DNA of 64,000 bases from Dysgonomonas sp. HDW5A (GCF_011299555.1 NZ_CP049857.1:558001-622000), one strand, 5' to 3'; shown: positions 28,406 through 37,210, counted from the first letter of the stretch. The notes: generated from the letters alone by a model not told the origin. Numbers and translations are program-made.

Positions 28406-28471
28406 AGGTCAAAAAATGCATGAACAAGGTCAAAAATGACATTATCTAATCTTCGGGTTATTCTACCTTTG
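28406..28471 (+). promoter_or_regulatory. Possible second promoter P2 with a 21-bp-spaced direct repeat
   Basis: AGGTCAAAAAATG (from 28406) and AGGTCAAAAATG (from 28427) form a direct repeat 21 bases apart. TACCTTTG (28464-28471) is a full TAnnTTTG match 35 bases after the second GTCAAAA, nearly the same geometry as at P1 (36). The boxes lack the C-run of the P1 operator, so a different regulator or a weak HTCS site is possible. Confidence 0.4.
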
Positions 28472-28523
28472 TTCATCTTATAGAGTTTTCTCACTTTAGA
28501 TCTGATAGACTTAAAATAACACC

Positions 28524-29780
28524 ATGGATAAACTGATAAATATGAGTATTCTTCGTTTTTCTCACCAAGGAGTATTGATAGCAACAACTTTACTATTGTC
28601 ATCTGCCTTATCGGTTAGCAATACATTCGCCCAAAACAAAAATGTAGTAATCGAAAACAAAGGCGCTAAAACGATTCTAGATTACACCGTTGAAATTCCT
28701 GTTACAGATTTAAAACTTCCAATAGGAAATTATATCGGCGTATTGCCCGACCAAACTATTGTTCCTATTGAAATATCTACCGACATAAATAATAAAGAAT
28801 CGGCAATACTTCCTATAGGAAAATTAAATGCCGGAGAAAAACAAATCATTAAAATCCAGAAAGGATCTAGCGATTCATATCCAAAACGTACCTATGCCGA
28901 ATTATCTCATAAAATAGGAGGAGAATTTGACGGACCTAAGTATGTGGGCGTACACTCTTGGGTAAAACCCAATAAAATCACCCTTCCGGGTAGTTTTACC
29001 GATCACTCATATTACATAAAATACGAAGGTCCCGGATGGGAGAGTGACAAAGTCGCTTTTCGTTTCTATTTAGATAACCGCAATGCCATTGATGTATTCG
29101 GCAAAAAGACTACCGGTATTGTTCTACCTGCCGTAGGTGTAGATGGTTTTGACAATTATCACAAAATGGCTCCTTGGGGAATGGACAATATGAAAGTAGG
29201 AAAAGCTCTCGGGATAGGATCTATTGCAAGTTGGGACGGCTCCAAAGCAGTGCGTGTAGACAAAAAAGACAGTACATCCTGCTATATTCAGGCAGACGGA
29301 AAAGTACGTTCGCAGGTGAAAACCATTTACTACGGATGGGAAACCAACGGAGTAAAAACCAATCTTACCTCACTCATTTCTATTGATGCAGGAAGCAGAG
29401 CTTCGCACATGGAATTATCGGTAGATAAAGCTGTACCCAATATAGCGACAGGAATAATCAAAGATAAAAATTCGGAACTGATTATAAGTAACGATAAAAA
29501 TAGCGAATGGTCTTATATTGCCACTTTTGGTAAACAAAGCCTCAACAACGACATGCAAGGGTTGGCTATTTTTGCAAGAACTAAACAGATTAAAGAAATA
29601 ACAACAGACGAACTGAACCATGTACTGGTTCTAACTCCTCAGAATAATGCTGTTGAATATTACTTTATGCCGACATGGGAATTAGATCCCGAACCTGTTG
29701 TAACTAAAGCAGACTTCATGAAGTGCATTGATGAAGTATTAAACCGACTAAATAACCAAATACATATCTCAATTAAATAA
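28524..29780 (+). CDS. Exported DUF4861-family protein
   Basis: 418 residues (412 if the ATG at 28542 is used; both give an exported protein with cleavage near SNTFAQ). I recognise the DUF4861 family by KRTYAELSHKIGGEFDGPKY, WVKPNKITLPGSFTDHSYYIKYEGPGWESDKVAFRFYLD, NAIDVFGKKTTGIVLP, NYHKMAPWGMDNMKVGKALGIGSI and IYYGWETNG. The biochemical role of the family is not known to me; members often sit in uronate-polysaccharide loci. Here it is first in the operon running to uxaA, directly under the candidate HTCS operator, so it probably acts on pectin fragments or uronates in the periplasm. The next gene (uxaC) starts 18 bases after its stop. Confidence 0.75.
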   Translation: MDKLINMSILRFSHQGVLIATTLLLSSALSVSNTFAQNKNVVIENKGAKTILDYTVEIPVTDLKLPIGNYIGVLPDQTIVPIEISTDINNKESAILPIGKLNAGEKQIIKIQKGSSDSYPKRTYAELSHKIGGEFDGPKYVGVHSWVKPNKITLPGSFTDHSYYIKYEGPGWESDKVAFRFYLDNRNAIDVFGKKTTGIVLPAVGVDGFDNYHKMAPWGMDNMKVGKALGIGSIASWDGSKAVRVDKKDSTSCYIQADGKVRSQVKTIYYGWETNGVKTNLTSLISIDAGSRASHMELSVDKAVPNIATGIIKDKNSELIISNDKNSEWSYIATFGKQSLNNDMQGLAIFARTKQIKEITTDELNHVLVLTPQNNAVEYYFMPTWELDPEPVVTKADFMKCIDEVLNRLNNQIHISIK

Positions 29781-29798
29781 TTGAAAGGACAAAATATC

Positions 29799-31205
29799 AT
29801 GAAAAACTTTTTAGACGAAAATTTTGTATTGGAAACCGAAACAGCACAAGCACTGTATCATGAACATGCAAAAAGCTTACCTATTATCGATTATCACTGC
29901 CACTTAGACCCTAAACTTATTGCTGAAGATTACAGATTCGACAACTTAGGTGAAATCTGGTTGGCAGGCGACCATTACAAATGGCGTGCTATGCGTACAA
30001 ACGGCATAGATGAACGTTTTTGTACGGGAAAAGACACTTCCGATTGGGAGAAATTCGAGAAATGGGCTGAAACAGTACCCTATACGATGCGTAACCCACT
30101 CTATCACTGGACTCATCTTGAATTGAAAACAGCTTTCGGTGTAGAAAAGATATTAAAACCCGAAACAGCAAAAGAGATATACGATATATGTACTGCTAAA
30201 CTGCGTACACCTGAGTTTTCGGCTCGCGGACTAATGAAACACTACAATGTAGAAGCAGTTTGCACTACTGACGATCCTATTGATAGTCTTGAATATCACA
30301 TCGCACTCAAAAAAGAAGGCTTCTCGGTGAAAGTACTTCCAACATGGCGTCCCGATAAAGCAATGGCTGTAGAAGTTCCTGCTAATTTCAGAGCTTATGT
30401 TGAAAAACTATCTGAAGTGTCGGGAGTAACAATCAGCAACTTTACTGATTTGATTGCAGCATTACGCAAACGTCACGATTTCTTTGCTTCAGTTGGATGT
30501 AAATTATCCGACCACGGAATCGAAGAGTTTTATGCGGAAGACTATACTCAATCAGAAATAGATACCATTTTCAACAAAGTATATTCTGGAAAGGAACTTA
30601 CAGGTGCTGAGATCATCAAGTTCAAATCGGCAATGTTGGTCGAAGGGGCTATTATGGATTGGGAAAAAGGTTGGACTCAACAATTCCATTACGGTGCTAT
30701 CCGTAACAACAATACCCGTCTCTTTAATCAATTGGGAGCAGATACAGGTTTTGATTCCATCGGAGACTTTACAATCGCTAAAAACATGTCGAAATTCTTT
30801 AATAGATTAGACACGGATAATAAACTGGCGAAAACCATTATTTACAACTTAAACCCTCGTGATAATGATCTGATTGCAACTATGATCGGTAATTTCCAAG
30901 ACGGATCAGTAGCTGGAAAAATACAATTCGGTTCGGGATGGTGGTTCTTGGATCAAAAAACAGGAATGGAGGCTCAAATGAATTCTCTATCGAATCTTGG
31001 ATTATTGAGCCGTTTTGTAGGTATGCTTACCGATTCACGCAGCTTCTTATCCTATCCACGACACGAGTATTTCAGAAGAATACTTTGTAATCTGATAGGC
31101 AATGATGTTGAACAAGGCTTACTGCCTTCTTCCGAATTACCATTCTTAGGAAAATTAGTAGAAGATGTTTCTTATTACAATGCCAAAAACTTCTTTAAAT
31201 TTTAA
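29799..31205 (+). CDS. uxaC: Glucuronate/galacturonate isomerase UxaC
   Basis: 468 residues from the ATG at 29799. The frame also runs from a TTG at 29781, but an AAAGGA stretch lies upstream of the ATG and the normal UxaC N-terminus MKNFLDENFVLETETAQALYHEHA begins there. Family marks: LPIIDYHCHLDPKLIAEDY (metal-binding His-x-His of the amidohydrolase fold), GDHYKWRAMRTNGIDE, CTTDDPIDSLEYH, VLPTWRPDKA, WWFLDQKTGMEAQMNSLSNLGLLSRFVGMLTDSRSFLSYPRHEYFRR. It converts D-galacturonate to D-tagaturonate (and glucuronate to fructuronate) in the cytoplasm, the first intracellular step after pectin breakdown. Length matches the family. Confidence 0.97.
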   Translation: MKNFLDENFVLETETAQALYHEHAKSLPIIDYHCHLDPKLIAEDYRFDNLGEIWLAGDHYKWRAMRTNGIDERFCTGKDTSDWEKFEKWAETVPYTMRNPLYHWTHLELKTAFGVEKILKPETAKEIYDICTAKLRTPEFSARGLMKHYNVEAVCTTDDPIDSLEYHIALKKEGFSVKVLPTWRPDKAMAVEVPANFRAYVEKLSEVSGVTISNFTDLIAALRKRHDFFASVGCKLSDHGIEEFYAEDYTQSEIDTIFNKVYSGKELTGAEIIKFKSAMLVEGAIMDWEKGWTQQFHYGAIRNNNTRLFNQLGADTGFDSIGDFTIAKNMSKFFNRLDTDNKLAKTIIYNLNPRDNDLIATMIGNFQDGSVAGKIQFGSGWWFLDQKTGMEAQMNSLSNLGLLSRFVGMLTDSRSFLSYPRHEYFRRILCNLIGNDVEQGLLPSSELPFLGKLVEDVSYYNAKNFFKF

Positions 31206-31260
31206 GGTCATAGACATTAACTTATAAATAAAACAACAAAAAATATAACTATCACACGAT

Positions 31261-32298
31261 ATGAAAAAAGTAGTCACCTTCGGCGAAATCATGCTACGCC
31301 TGTCAGCCCCCGGCTATCAACGCTTTATCCAGTCCACTAACCTGAATGCCACCTTCGGAGGCGGCGAAGCCAACGTAGCCGTATCCCTGTCCAACTACGG
31401 CATACCCACCGACTTCGTAACACGCCTACCCAAAAACGACATAGCAGACTGGTGCATCTCAGACCTACGCAAATACAACGTAGGAACCAGCAACATACAA
31501 AGAGGCGGAGACCGAGTAGGCATCTACTTCCTCGAAACAGGAGCCGTAGCCAGAGCCTCCAAAGTAGTCTATGACAGAGCAAACTCAGCCATAGCCGAAA
31601 TCAAACCCGGCATGATCAACTGGAGAGAAATCTTCAAAGACGCGCAATGGTTTCACTGGACAGGAATCACACCCGCCCTCTCACAAGGAGCCGCAGACGC
31701 CTGCCTCGAAGCCATCAAAATAGCCAATGAAATGGGAGTCACCGTATCCACCGACCTCAACTACCGCAAAAACCTGTGGAAATACGGTAAAACAGCCGAC
31801 CAAGTAATGCCCTCACTCGTAGAAGGATGCGACATCATACTCGGAAACGAAGAAGACGCAGAAAAAGTATTCTCAATCAAACCCGAAGGCTTTGACGTAG
31901 CCCATACAGGCGGAGAAGTCAACGCAGCCGAATTCGAATCCGTATGCACCCAGATGATGAAGAAGTTCCCCAGAGCAAAAAAAGTAATCATTACCCTGAG
32001 AGGCTCCATCAATGCCAATCACAATACCTGGGGAGGATGCCTGTATTCGGATAAACTATACCAATCCAAACGATATGACATCAGTCACATTGTAGACCGT
32101 GTAGGCGGAGGAGATTCCTTTATGGGAGGATTAGTTTACGGACTGATTACTTACCCACAAGACGACCAAAAAGCCCTTGAGTTTGCAGTGGCAGCTTCCT
32201 GTTTGAAACATACTATTTATGGTGATTACAACTTAGTGACTGTTTCAGAAGTGGAGAACCTCATGAAAGGCGATGGTTCGGGTAGGGTATCTAGATAA
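31261..32298 (+). CDS. kdgK: 2-dehydro-3-deoxygluconate (KDG) kinase, PfkB family
   Basis: 345 residues. PfkB-type sugar kinase: N-terminal VVTFGEIMLRLSAPGYQRF, GGGEANVAVSLSNYG substrate loop, STDLNYRKNLWKYG, GNEEDAEKVF and the C-terminal DRVGGGDSFMGGLVYGL motif with the catalytic Asp. It phosphorylates KDG to KDPG, feeding Eda encoded two genes downstream. Oddity: the first roughly 730 bases use almost only A- or C-ending codons (for example GCC, CCC, TTC, ATC, TAC), whereas the last roughly 300 bases and the neighbouring uxaC and kduD use many T-ending codons. The eda gene shows the same bias. The change occurs inside the gene, near 31990-32100. Confidence 0.93.
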   Translation: MKKVVTFGEIMLRLSAPGYQRFIQSTNLNATFGGGEANVAVSLSNYGIPTDFVTRLPKNDIADWCISDLRKYNVGTSNIQRGGDRVGIYFLETGAVARASKVVYDRANSAIAEIKPGMINWREIFKDAQWFHWTGITPALSQGAADACLEAIKIANEMGVTVSTDLNYRKNLWKYGKTADQVMPSLVEGCDIILGNEEDAEKVFSIKPEGFDVAHTGGEVNAAEFESVCTQMMKKFPRAKKVIITLRGSINANHNTWGGCLYSDKLYQSKRYDISHIVDRVGGGDSFMGGLVYGLITYPQDDQKALEFAVAASCLKHTIYGDYNLVTVSEVENLMKGDGSGRVSR

Positions 32299-32335
32299 TG
32301 ACAAAATATCGATTTTAATAAAGTAAACAGATAAA

Positions 32336-33118
32336 ATGCAAGATCAATTTTCCCTAAAAGGTAAGGTAGCTCTGATTACAGGAGGAACTTACGGTATAGG
32401 GATGGCTATGGCACAAGCCTTAGGAAAAGCCGGAGCCACAATTACATTTAATGCAAGAAGTGAAGATAAAGTAAGAGAAGCTGAGCTAGAGTGCAGAGCT
32501 TTGGGGCTGGATGCGTATGGTTATGTTTGTGACGTAACTATCGAATCTAAAGTTCAATCAATGGTTAGCGATATTTCTCAAAAGCATGGAGATATTGACA
32601 TTTTGGTAAACAATGCAGGCATCATCAAGCGTATTCCTGCTTTGGAAATGTCGGTAGAAGATTTCAATGAAGTGATCAATGTTGATTTAACAGGTCCTTT
32701 TATTGTCTCAAAAGCGGTAGCTCCGGGCATGATACGAAAAGGAGGTGGCAAAATAATCAATATATGCTCCATGATGAGCGAATTGGGTCGTGAAACGGTT
32801 ACAGCCTATGCAGCAGCAAAAGGCGGACTGAAAATGTTGACTAAGAATTTAGCTTGCGAATGGGCTGAATATAATATTCAAGTCAATGGCATAGGACCGG
32901 GCTATATTGCAACTCCGCAAACAGCAGCATTAAGAGAAGAAGGTAATCCATTTAACGACTTCATCATGGCTAAAACTCCTGCTGCACGCTGGGGAACGCC
33001 CGAAGACCTCGAAGGCCCGACTGTATTTTTAGCATCTAAAGCATCTGATTTTATCAATGGTCATATTCTTTATGTAGATGGAGGAATTCTTGCTTATATA
33101 GGTAAACAACCCAAGTAA
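32336..33118 (+). CDS. kduD: 2-dehydro-3-deoxy-D-gluconate 5-dehydrogenase (SDR family)
   Basis: 260 residues, classical short-chain dehydrogenase: TGGTYGIG nucleotide-binding motif near residue 15, NNAGI, catalytic Ser in NICSMMSE, and YAAAKGG (Tyr-x-x-x-Lys), with NGIGPGYIATPQT after it. In a pectin operon next to kdgK and eda the expected reaction is reduction of 2,5-diketo-3-deoxygluconate to KDG (KduD), which processes the unsaturated uronate released by GH105. Closely related SDRs act as gluconate 5-dehydrogenases, so the assignment rests partly on context. No kduI isomerase gene, which normally precedes this step, is present in the window. Confidence 0.85.
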   Translation: MQDQFSLKGKVALITGGTYGIGMAMAQALGKAGATITFNARSEDKVREAELECRALGLDAYGYVCDVTIESKVQSMVSDISQKHGDIDILVNNAGIIKRIPALEMSVEDFNEVINVDLTGPFIVSKAVAPGMIRKGGGKIINICSMMSELGRETVTAYAAAKGGLKMLTKNLACEWAEYNIQVNGIGPGYIATPQTAALREEGNPFNDFIMAKTPAARWGTPEDLEGPTVFLASKASDFINGHILYVDGGILAYIGKQPK

Positions 33119-33126
33119 GTATAAAA

Positions 33127-33141
33127 AAGGTCTGAGACCTT
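33127..33141. repeat. Perfect AAGGTCT-n-AGACCTT palindrome
   Basis: A 15-base perfect palindrome around a central G, just after the kduD stop. The same palindrome with a central T lies at 34010-34024. It matches the head of repeat copies B, C and D but lacks their TTTATTGCTT tail. Confidence 0.6.
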
Positions 33142-33149
33142 AAAAATAC

Positions 33150-33233
33150 AAGAGTAGATATGCATAGTTTATTTTAGATTGTCAGCATAGTTATTTCGGT
33201 TATAAATGATTAGTTTTCTGCATATCTACTCTT
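33150..33233 (+). ncRNA. Long stem-loop in the kduD-eda intergenic region
   Basis: A perfect 15-bp stem, AAGAGTAGATATGCA (33150-33164) with TGCATATCTACTCTT (33219-33233), encloses a 54-base AT-rich loop. A short T-run follows (33231-33236), and the eda ATG is 48 bases further on. It could be a rho-independent terminator of the upstream part of the operon, an attenuator or mRNA-stability element for eda, or a small structured RNA. Seen directly; function is inference. Confidence 0.45.
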
Positions 33234-33281
33234 TTTAAGAAAAAGAATTTATATTAAGTATTCAACAAAACGAACAAACAT

Positions 33282-33956
33282 ATGTCCCGATTCAGTCGTA
33301 TAGAAGCCTGCCAGGCGATGGCACAAACAGGCATGGTACCCGTCTTTTACAACAAAGACCTGGAAATATCCAAACAAGTAGTCAAAGCCTGCTATGACGG
33401 AGGCGTCAGAGCCTTCGAATTCACCAACAGAGGCGACTTCGCCCATGAAATCTTCGCCGAACTAGTCAAATGGTCAGCCCAAGCATGCCCCGATATGATA
33501 CTCGGCATAGGCTCCATCGTAGACGCAGGCACCGCCTCCCTCTACCTCCAACTCGGAGCCAACTTCGTAGTAGGCCCCTTACTAAACCCCGACATCTTTA
33601 AAGTATGCAACCGCCGCCAGGTAGCCTACATACCCGGATGCGGATCCGTATCAGAAATAGGATACGCACAAGAACTGGGAGCCGAAGTAGTCAAAGTATT
33701 CCCCGCCGGAAACGTCGGAGGACCCACCTTCGTTAAAAACGTCAAAGCACCCATGCCCTGGTCAAGTATCATGGTAACAGGAGGAGTAGAACCCACAGAA
33801 GATAACCTTACCAAATGGATCGAAGCCGGAGTAACCTGCGTAGGAATGGGCTCCAACCTCTTCCCTAAAGAAGTAATAGCAGCAGGGAACTGGGCGGAAA
33901 TAACCCGTATGAGTAAAGAAGCACTGGCCATCATAGCCAAAGCAAGACAAAAATAA
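33282..33956 (+). CDS. eda: KDPG/KHG aldolase
   Basis: 224 residues, class I aldolase of the Eda family. Marks: [12 protein letters not shown] (the catalytic Glu position), [62 protein letters not shown] (Schiff-base Lys in VVKVFPA) and [15 protein letters not shown] phosphate-binding segment. It splits KDPG into pyruvate and glyceraldehyde-3-phosphate, the last step of the hexuronate pathway encoded here. Codon use is strongly C-ending over most of the gene, like the first two thirds of kdgK and unlike kduD between them. Confidence 0.95.
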   Translation: MSRFSRIEACQAMAQTGMVPVFYNKDLEISKQVVKACYDGGVRAFEFTNRGDFAHEIFAELVKWSAQACPDMILGIGSIVDAGTASLYLQLGANFVVGPLLNPDIFKVCNRRQVAYIPGCGSVSEIGYAQELGAEVVKVFPAGNVGGPTFVKNVKAPMPWSSIMVTGGVEPTEDNLTKWIEAGVTCVGMGSNLFPKEVIAAGNWAEITRMSKEALAIIAKARQK

Positions 33957-33969
33957 GGTTGACCTTATT
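33952..33969. repeat. 18-base palindrome over the eda stop codon
   Basis: AATAAGGT (33952-33959) and ACCTTATT (33962-33969) pair perfectly across a 2-base gap. It includes the eda stop codon. No T-run follows, so it is not a typical terminator. Confidence 0.4.
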
Positions 33970-34009
33970 GATACTTTTATTTACACCCTATTGTTAGATG
34001 AATAACAAA

Positions 34010-34024
34010 AAGGTCTTAGACCTT
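34010..34024. repeat. Perfect AAGGTCT-n-AGACCTT palindrome
   Basis: Second copy of the 15-base palindrome (central T), 20 bases upstream of the transporter start codon. Possible operator or short REP-type element. Confidence 0.6.
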
Positions 34025-34044
34025 AAACCTTTAAATACCTATAA

Positions 34045-35637
34045 ATGAATACACCTAATCAACCCACACAAAAAATGACCAACTACAGGTGGACCATCTG
34101 TGCCATGTTATTTTTTGCCACCACAATCAATTATCTGGACAGGCAGGTACTCTCCCTGACCTGGAAAGACTTTATATCGCCCGAGTTTCATTGGACAAAT
34201 GACGACTATGGAACAATAACCGCACTATTCTCTATATTCTATGCAATAAGCATGCTATTTGCCGGTAAATTTGTAGATTGGATGGATACCAAGAAAGGAT
34301 TCCTCTGGGCAATCGGGGTCTGGTCGTTCGGAGCTGTAATACATGCCTTCTGCGGAATAGCCACATCAGGTATAACAGCCGGAGAATGGTTTGTGGGATT
34401 CGAAGGTGCACGTGAAGCAATTGCTGCCGTACAAAATATAGGACGCGTAGCCAATGTAAGTGTCGTACTCTTTATTATAGCACGATTGGTACTGGCCATC
34501 GGTGAGGCAGGAAACTTTCCTGCAGCTATCAAGGCTACAGCAGAATACTTCCCCAAGAAAGACAGGGCTTATGCAACCAGTATATTCAATGCAGGTGCAA
34601 CCGTAGGAGCACTCGCAGCACCCGTTACCATTCCTGTTATTGCCAAATTCTGGGGATGGGAAATGTCATTCATTATTATAGGAGCACTCGGTTTTATCTG
34701 GATGGGATTCTGGGTATTTATATATGACAAACCCGAAAAAAGCAAGAAAGTAAATACTTCCGAGTTAGCTTATATTCAACAAGATCAGGAATCAACAGAC
34801 TCGATAGAAGAAAAAGTAGAACAGACACAGGAAAACAAAAAGATAACTTTCAAAGAAGCTTTCAGATATAAACAAACTTGGGCATTTGCTTTCGGAAAGT
34901 TTATGACAGACGGAGTTTGGTGGTTCTTTCTATTCTGGGCACCCGCTTACCTAAGCTCGGTATACGGAATCAAATCATCGGATACGGTAGGACAATTAGC
35001 TATTTTTGTACTCTATGCGATCACGCTTCTATCTATTATTGGAGGATGGCTACCCAGCTACTTTGTAGATAAAAAAGGAATGAATCCATATGCAGGAAGG
35101 ATGAAAGCCATGTTGATTTTTGCTTTCTTCCCCCTATTGGCTCTACTGGCTCAACCGTTGGGATATATATCTTATTGGGTACCTGTTATTATCATTGGTA
35201 TTGCAGGGGCAGCTCACCAAGCATGGTCGGCTAATATTTTCTCAACCATCGGCGACATGTTCCCCAAGAAAGCCATCGCAACTATAACCGGTATCGGTGG
35301 TATGGCAGGAGGAGTAGGTTCCTTTCTGATCAATAAAGGATCAGGCACATTATTCGATTATACTCAAAAGCATTGGAGTACCATAAACGGACAACCTTTA
35401 CTCGAAAAGTTCCCCGAATTTAAATCAGCAGAGGCTACAGCCGAACTCCTCAAACAAAACAATGTGAGCGGTATCGAAGAATTCCTCAAAATGTTAGCTC
35501 AATCGGGAGATACTGTAGTCAACGGAATAAGTTCCGGATACATGATTATATTTTCGATATGTGCCGTATCATACCTGATCGGATGGACTGTAATGAAAAT
35601 ACTTGTTCCTAAATATAAACCAATTACTGATTTGTAA
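34045..35637 (+). CDS. exuT: Hexuronate MFS transporter (ExuT-like)
   Basis: 530 residues, major facilitator superfamily, anion:cation symporter type. N-terminal YRWTICAMLFFATTINYLDRQVLSLTWKDF is the family signature including NYLDRQ. About 12 membrane helices are evident, such as LFIIARLVLAIGEAGNFPAAIKATAEYFP and MSFIIIGALGFIWMGFWVFIYDKPE. It is longer than typical ExuT because of inserts near 105-140 and an acidic cytoplasmic loop near 235-270. It should carry galacturonate or unsaturated uronates across the inner membrane; context supports hexuronate. Genes on either side complete the same pathway. Confidence 0.88.
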   Translation: MNTPNQPTQKMTNYRWTICAMLFFATTINYLDRQVLSLTWKDFISPEFHWTNDDYGTITALFSIFYAISMLFAGKFVDWMDTKKGFLWAIGVWSFGAVIHAFCGIATSGITAGEWFVGFEGAREAIAAVQNIGRVANVSVVLFIIARLVLAIGEAGNFPAAIKATAEYFPKKDRAYATSIFNAGATVGALAAPVTIPVIAKFWGWEMSFIIIGALGFIWMGFWVFIYDKPEKSKKVNTSELAYIQQDQESTDSIEEKVEQTQENKKITFKEAFRYKQTWAFAFGKFMTDGVWWFFLFWAPAYLSSVYGIKSSDTVGQLAIFVLYAITLLSIIGGWLPSYFVDKKGMNPYAGRMKAMLIFAFFPLLALLAQPLGYISYWVPVIIIGIAGAAHQAWSANIFSTIGDMFPKKAIATITGIGGMAGGVGSFLINKGSGTLFDYTQKHWSTINGQPLLEKFPEFKSAEATAELLKQNNVSGIEEFLKMLAQSGDTVVNGISSGYMIIFSICAVSYLIGWTVMKILVPKYKPITDL

Positions 35638-35697
35638 AATAAAAATAGTTACGGGCTACAAGACTTGTAACTCATAACTCTGATAAAATTACTACAC

Positions 35698-37137
35698 ATG
35701 AAAAAGTTAAATAAAACAACCGTAGATAAAAAAGAACTTCCTGTAAAAATACTTCAATTCGGCGAAGGTAACTTCCTTAGAGCTTTCGTTGATTGGATGA
35801 TCCACAAAGCCAACGAAGCAGGAGTAATGGATCATGGTATTGTTGCCGTACAACCGATTGCCGGTGGAGAATTTGTTGCTAATATTTTCAATGAGCAAGA
35901 TTCGATGTATCACGTATACCTAGAGGGAATCAAAGACAAGAAACCTGTCAAAGAAGTTACTTTGGTGAAGAGCATCAATGAAGTATTGAATCCTTATTCT
36001 CAATATGCAGAATACGAAAAATTGTTCTTGAGTGATGGTTTAGAAATGATTATTTCGAATACTACCGAAGCAGGTATTCGTTATGAAGAAGGTGATGATC
36101 TGAATGCAACGCCTCCTAAATCGTTCCCCGCTAAGATGACCGCTTTATTGCATAAACGTTACAAGAAATTTAACGGTGATCCCCATAAAGGTTTACTTAT
36201 CATTTGTTGTGAATTGATTGAAGATAACGGATCGACACTTCGTGAATATGTATTGAAACACGCAAAGTATAACAAGCTGGAAGAAGGCTTCATCAATTGG
36301 ATAAATACAGCCTGTCACTTCTATGATACATTGGTAGACCGGATTGTTCCCGGATTTCCTAAAGAAAATATCGACGAAATAAAAGCAGAACTAGGATTCG
36401 ATGATAATCTGGTTGTAAAGGGCGAATATTTCCATGTATGGGCTATCGGTGGTGATTCTGTTATCAAAGAAAAACTACCATTAGACAAAGCCGGATTGAA
36501 CGTGCTTTTTATGGATGACATAAAAGATTTCCGTGCTAAAAAAGTCCGTATTCTGAATGGTTCTCATACAGCAATGGTTCCTGTTTCTTTGCAATTGGGA
36601 TGCCAAACGGTAATGGATGCTTTCAATACTCCTGAAGTTGAAAAATACATCAATCAGATGGTAGCTACCGAAGTACTTCCTGCGATTGACGAGGATCCCG
36701 AAGAATTAAAAGCTTTTGCTGCTAAAATTCTGGAGCGTTTCTATAATCCTTACCTGAAACATTATCTGAAAGATATTTCACTAAACTCTATTTCTAAATG
36801 GGAAACACGTGATTATCCTACAGTATATGATAACTATAAGAAGTTAGGAAAATCTCCACGATTGACTACTTTCTCTTTTGCGGCTCTTTTGGTTCTTTAC
36901 AGTGGAAAATCGGAGGTAAGTTTTACACCTAATGATACGCCCGAGTTTATCGAATTCATTAAATCTACTTACAAAGAGTACGATATAAATGGATGGGTAG
37001 CAGGTATTCTTGCCAATAAAACGATGTGGAAAGAAGATTTTACAGAAATACCCGAATTTGGTGAAGAAGTAGCCGAAGATGTAAAACTGATTCTTAATAA
37101 AGGAATGCTTAAAGCATTAAAAGAAATTATCTCATAA
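35698..37137 (+). CDS. uxaB: Tagaturonate reductase UxaB
   Basis: 479 residues of the mannitol dehydrogenase/altronate oxidoreductase family. Visible marks: VKILQFGEGNFLRAFVDWMIHKANEAG (nucleotide-binding N-terminus), IISNTTEAGI, FPAKMTALLHKRYK, CCELIEDNGSTLREYVLKHA, DRIVPGFP and VRILNGSHTAMVPVSLQLGC (catalytic region with Asn/His). It reduces D-tagaturonate from UxaC to D-altronate with NADH in the cytoplasm. A strong hairpin sits 28 bases downstream of its stop, before the HIT and uxaA genes. Confidence 0.95.
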   Translation: MKKLNKTTVDKKELPVKILQFGEGNFLRAFVDWMIHKANEAGVMDHGIVAVQPIAGGEFVANIFNEQDSMYHVYLEGIKDKKPVKEVTLVKSINEVLNPYSQYAEYEKLFLSDGLEMIISNTTEAGIRYEEGDDLNATPPKSFPAKMTALLHKRYKKFNGDPHKGLLIICCELIEDNGSTLREYVLKHAKYNKLEEGFINWINTACHFYDTLVDRIVPGFPKENIDEIKAELGFDDNLVVKGEYFHVWAIGGDSVIKEKLPLDKAGLNVLFMDDIKDFRAKKVRILNGSHTAMVPVSLQLGCQTVMDAFNTPEVEKYINQMVATEVLPAIDEDPEELKAFAAKILERFYNPYLKHYLKDISLNSISKWETRDYPTVYDNYKKLGKSPRLTTFSFAALLVLYSGKSEVSFTPNDTPEFIEFIKSTYKEYDINGWVAGILANKTMWKEDFTEIPEFGEEVAEDVKLILNKGMLKALKEIIS

Positions 37138-37165
37138 TAATTATTGATTGAATTATATATACTTC

Positions 37166-37210
37166 AAACATAGAAGGGTAATCGAATGAAGTGTTATCCT
37201 TCTATGTTTT
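37166..37210 (+). terminator. Hairpin with short T-run between uxaB and the HIT gene
   Basis: AAACATAGAAGGGTAA (37166-37181) pairs with TTATCCTTCTATGTTT (37194-37209) through 16 positions with one G-U pair; loop 12 bases and TTTT at the end. It can act as a partial terminator or attenuator inside the operon. It overlaps the upstream GTG of the HIT frame, which supports the later ATG as start. Confidence 0.55.

Larger units (their letters stand above)
28142..28523. other. Regulatory intergenic region before the DUF4861-uxaC operon
   Basis: 382 bases without a gene. Contents: a 6-bp hairpin at 28248-28264 (AAGCCG/CGGCTT) that could mark the HTCS mRNA end, the candidate operator and promoter P1 (28326-28369), a direct repeat with a second promoter-like box P2 (28406-28471), and a long-range pairing ATGAACAAGGT (28420-28430) with ACCTTTGTTCAT (28465-28476) in the leader. 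Confidence 0.6.
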
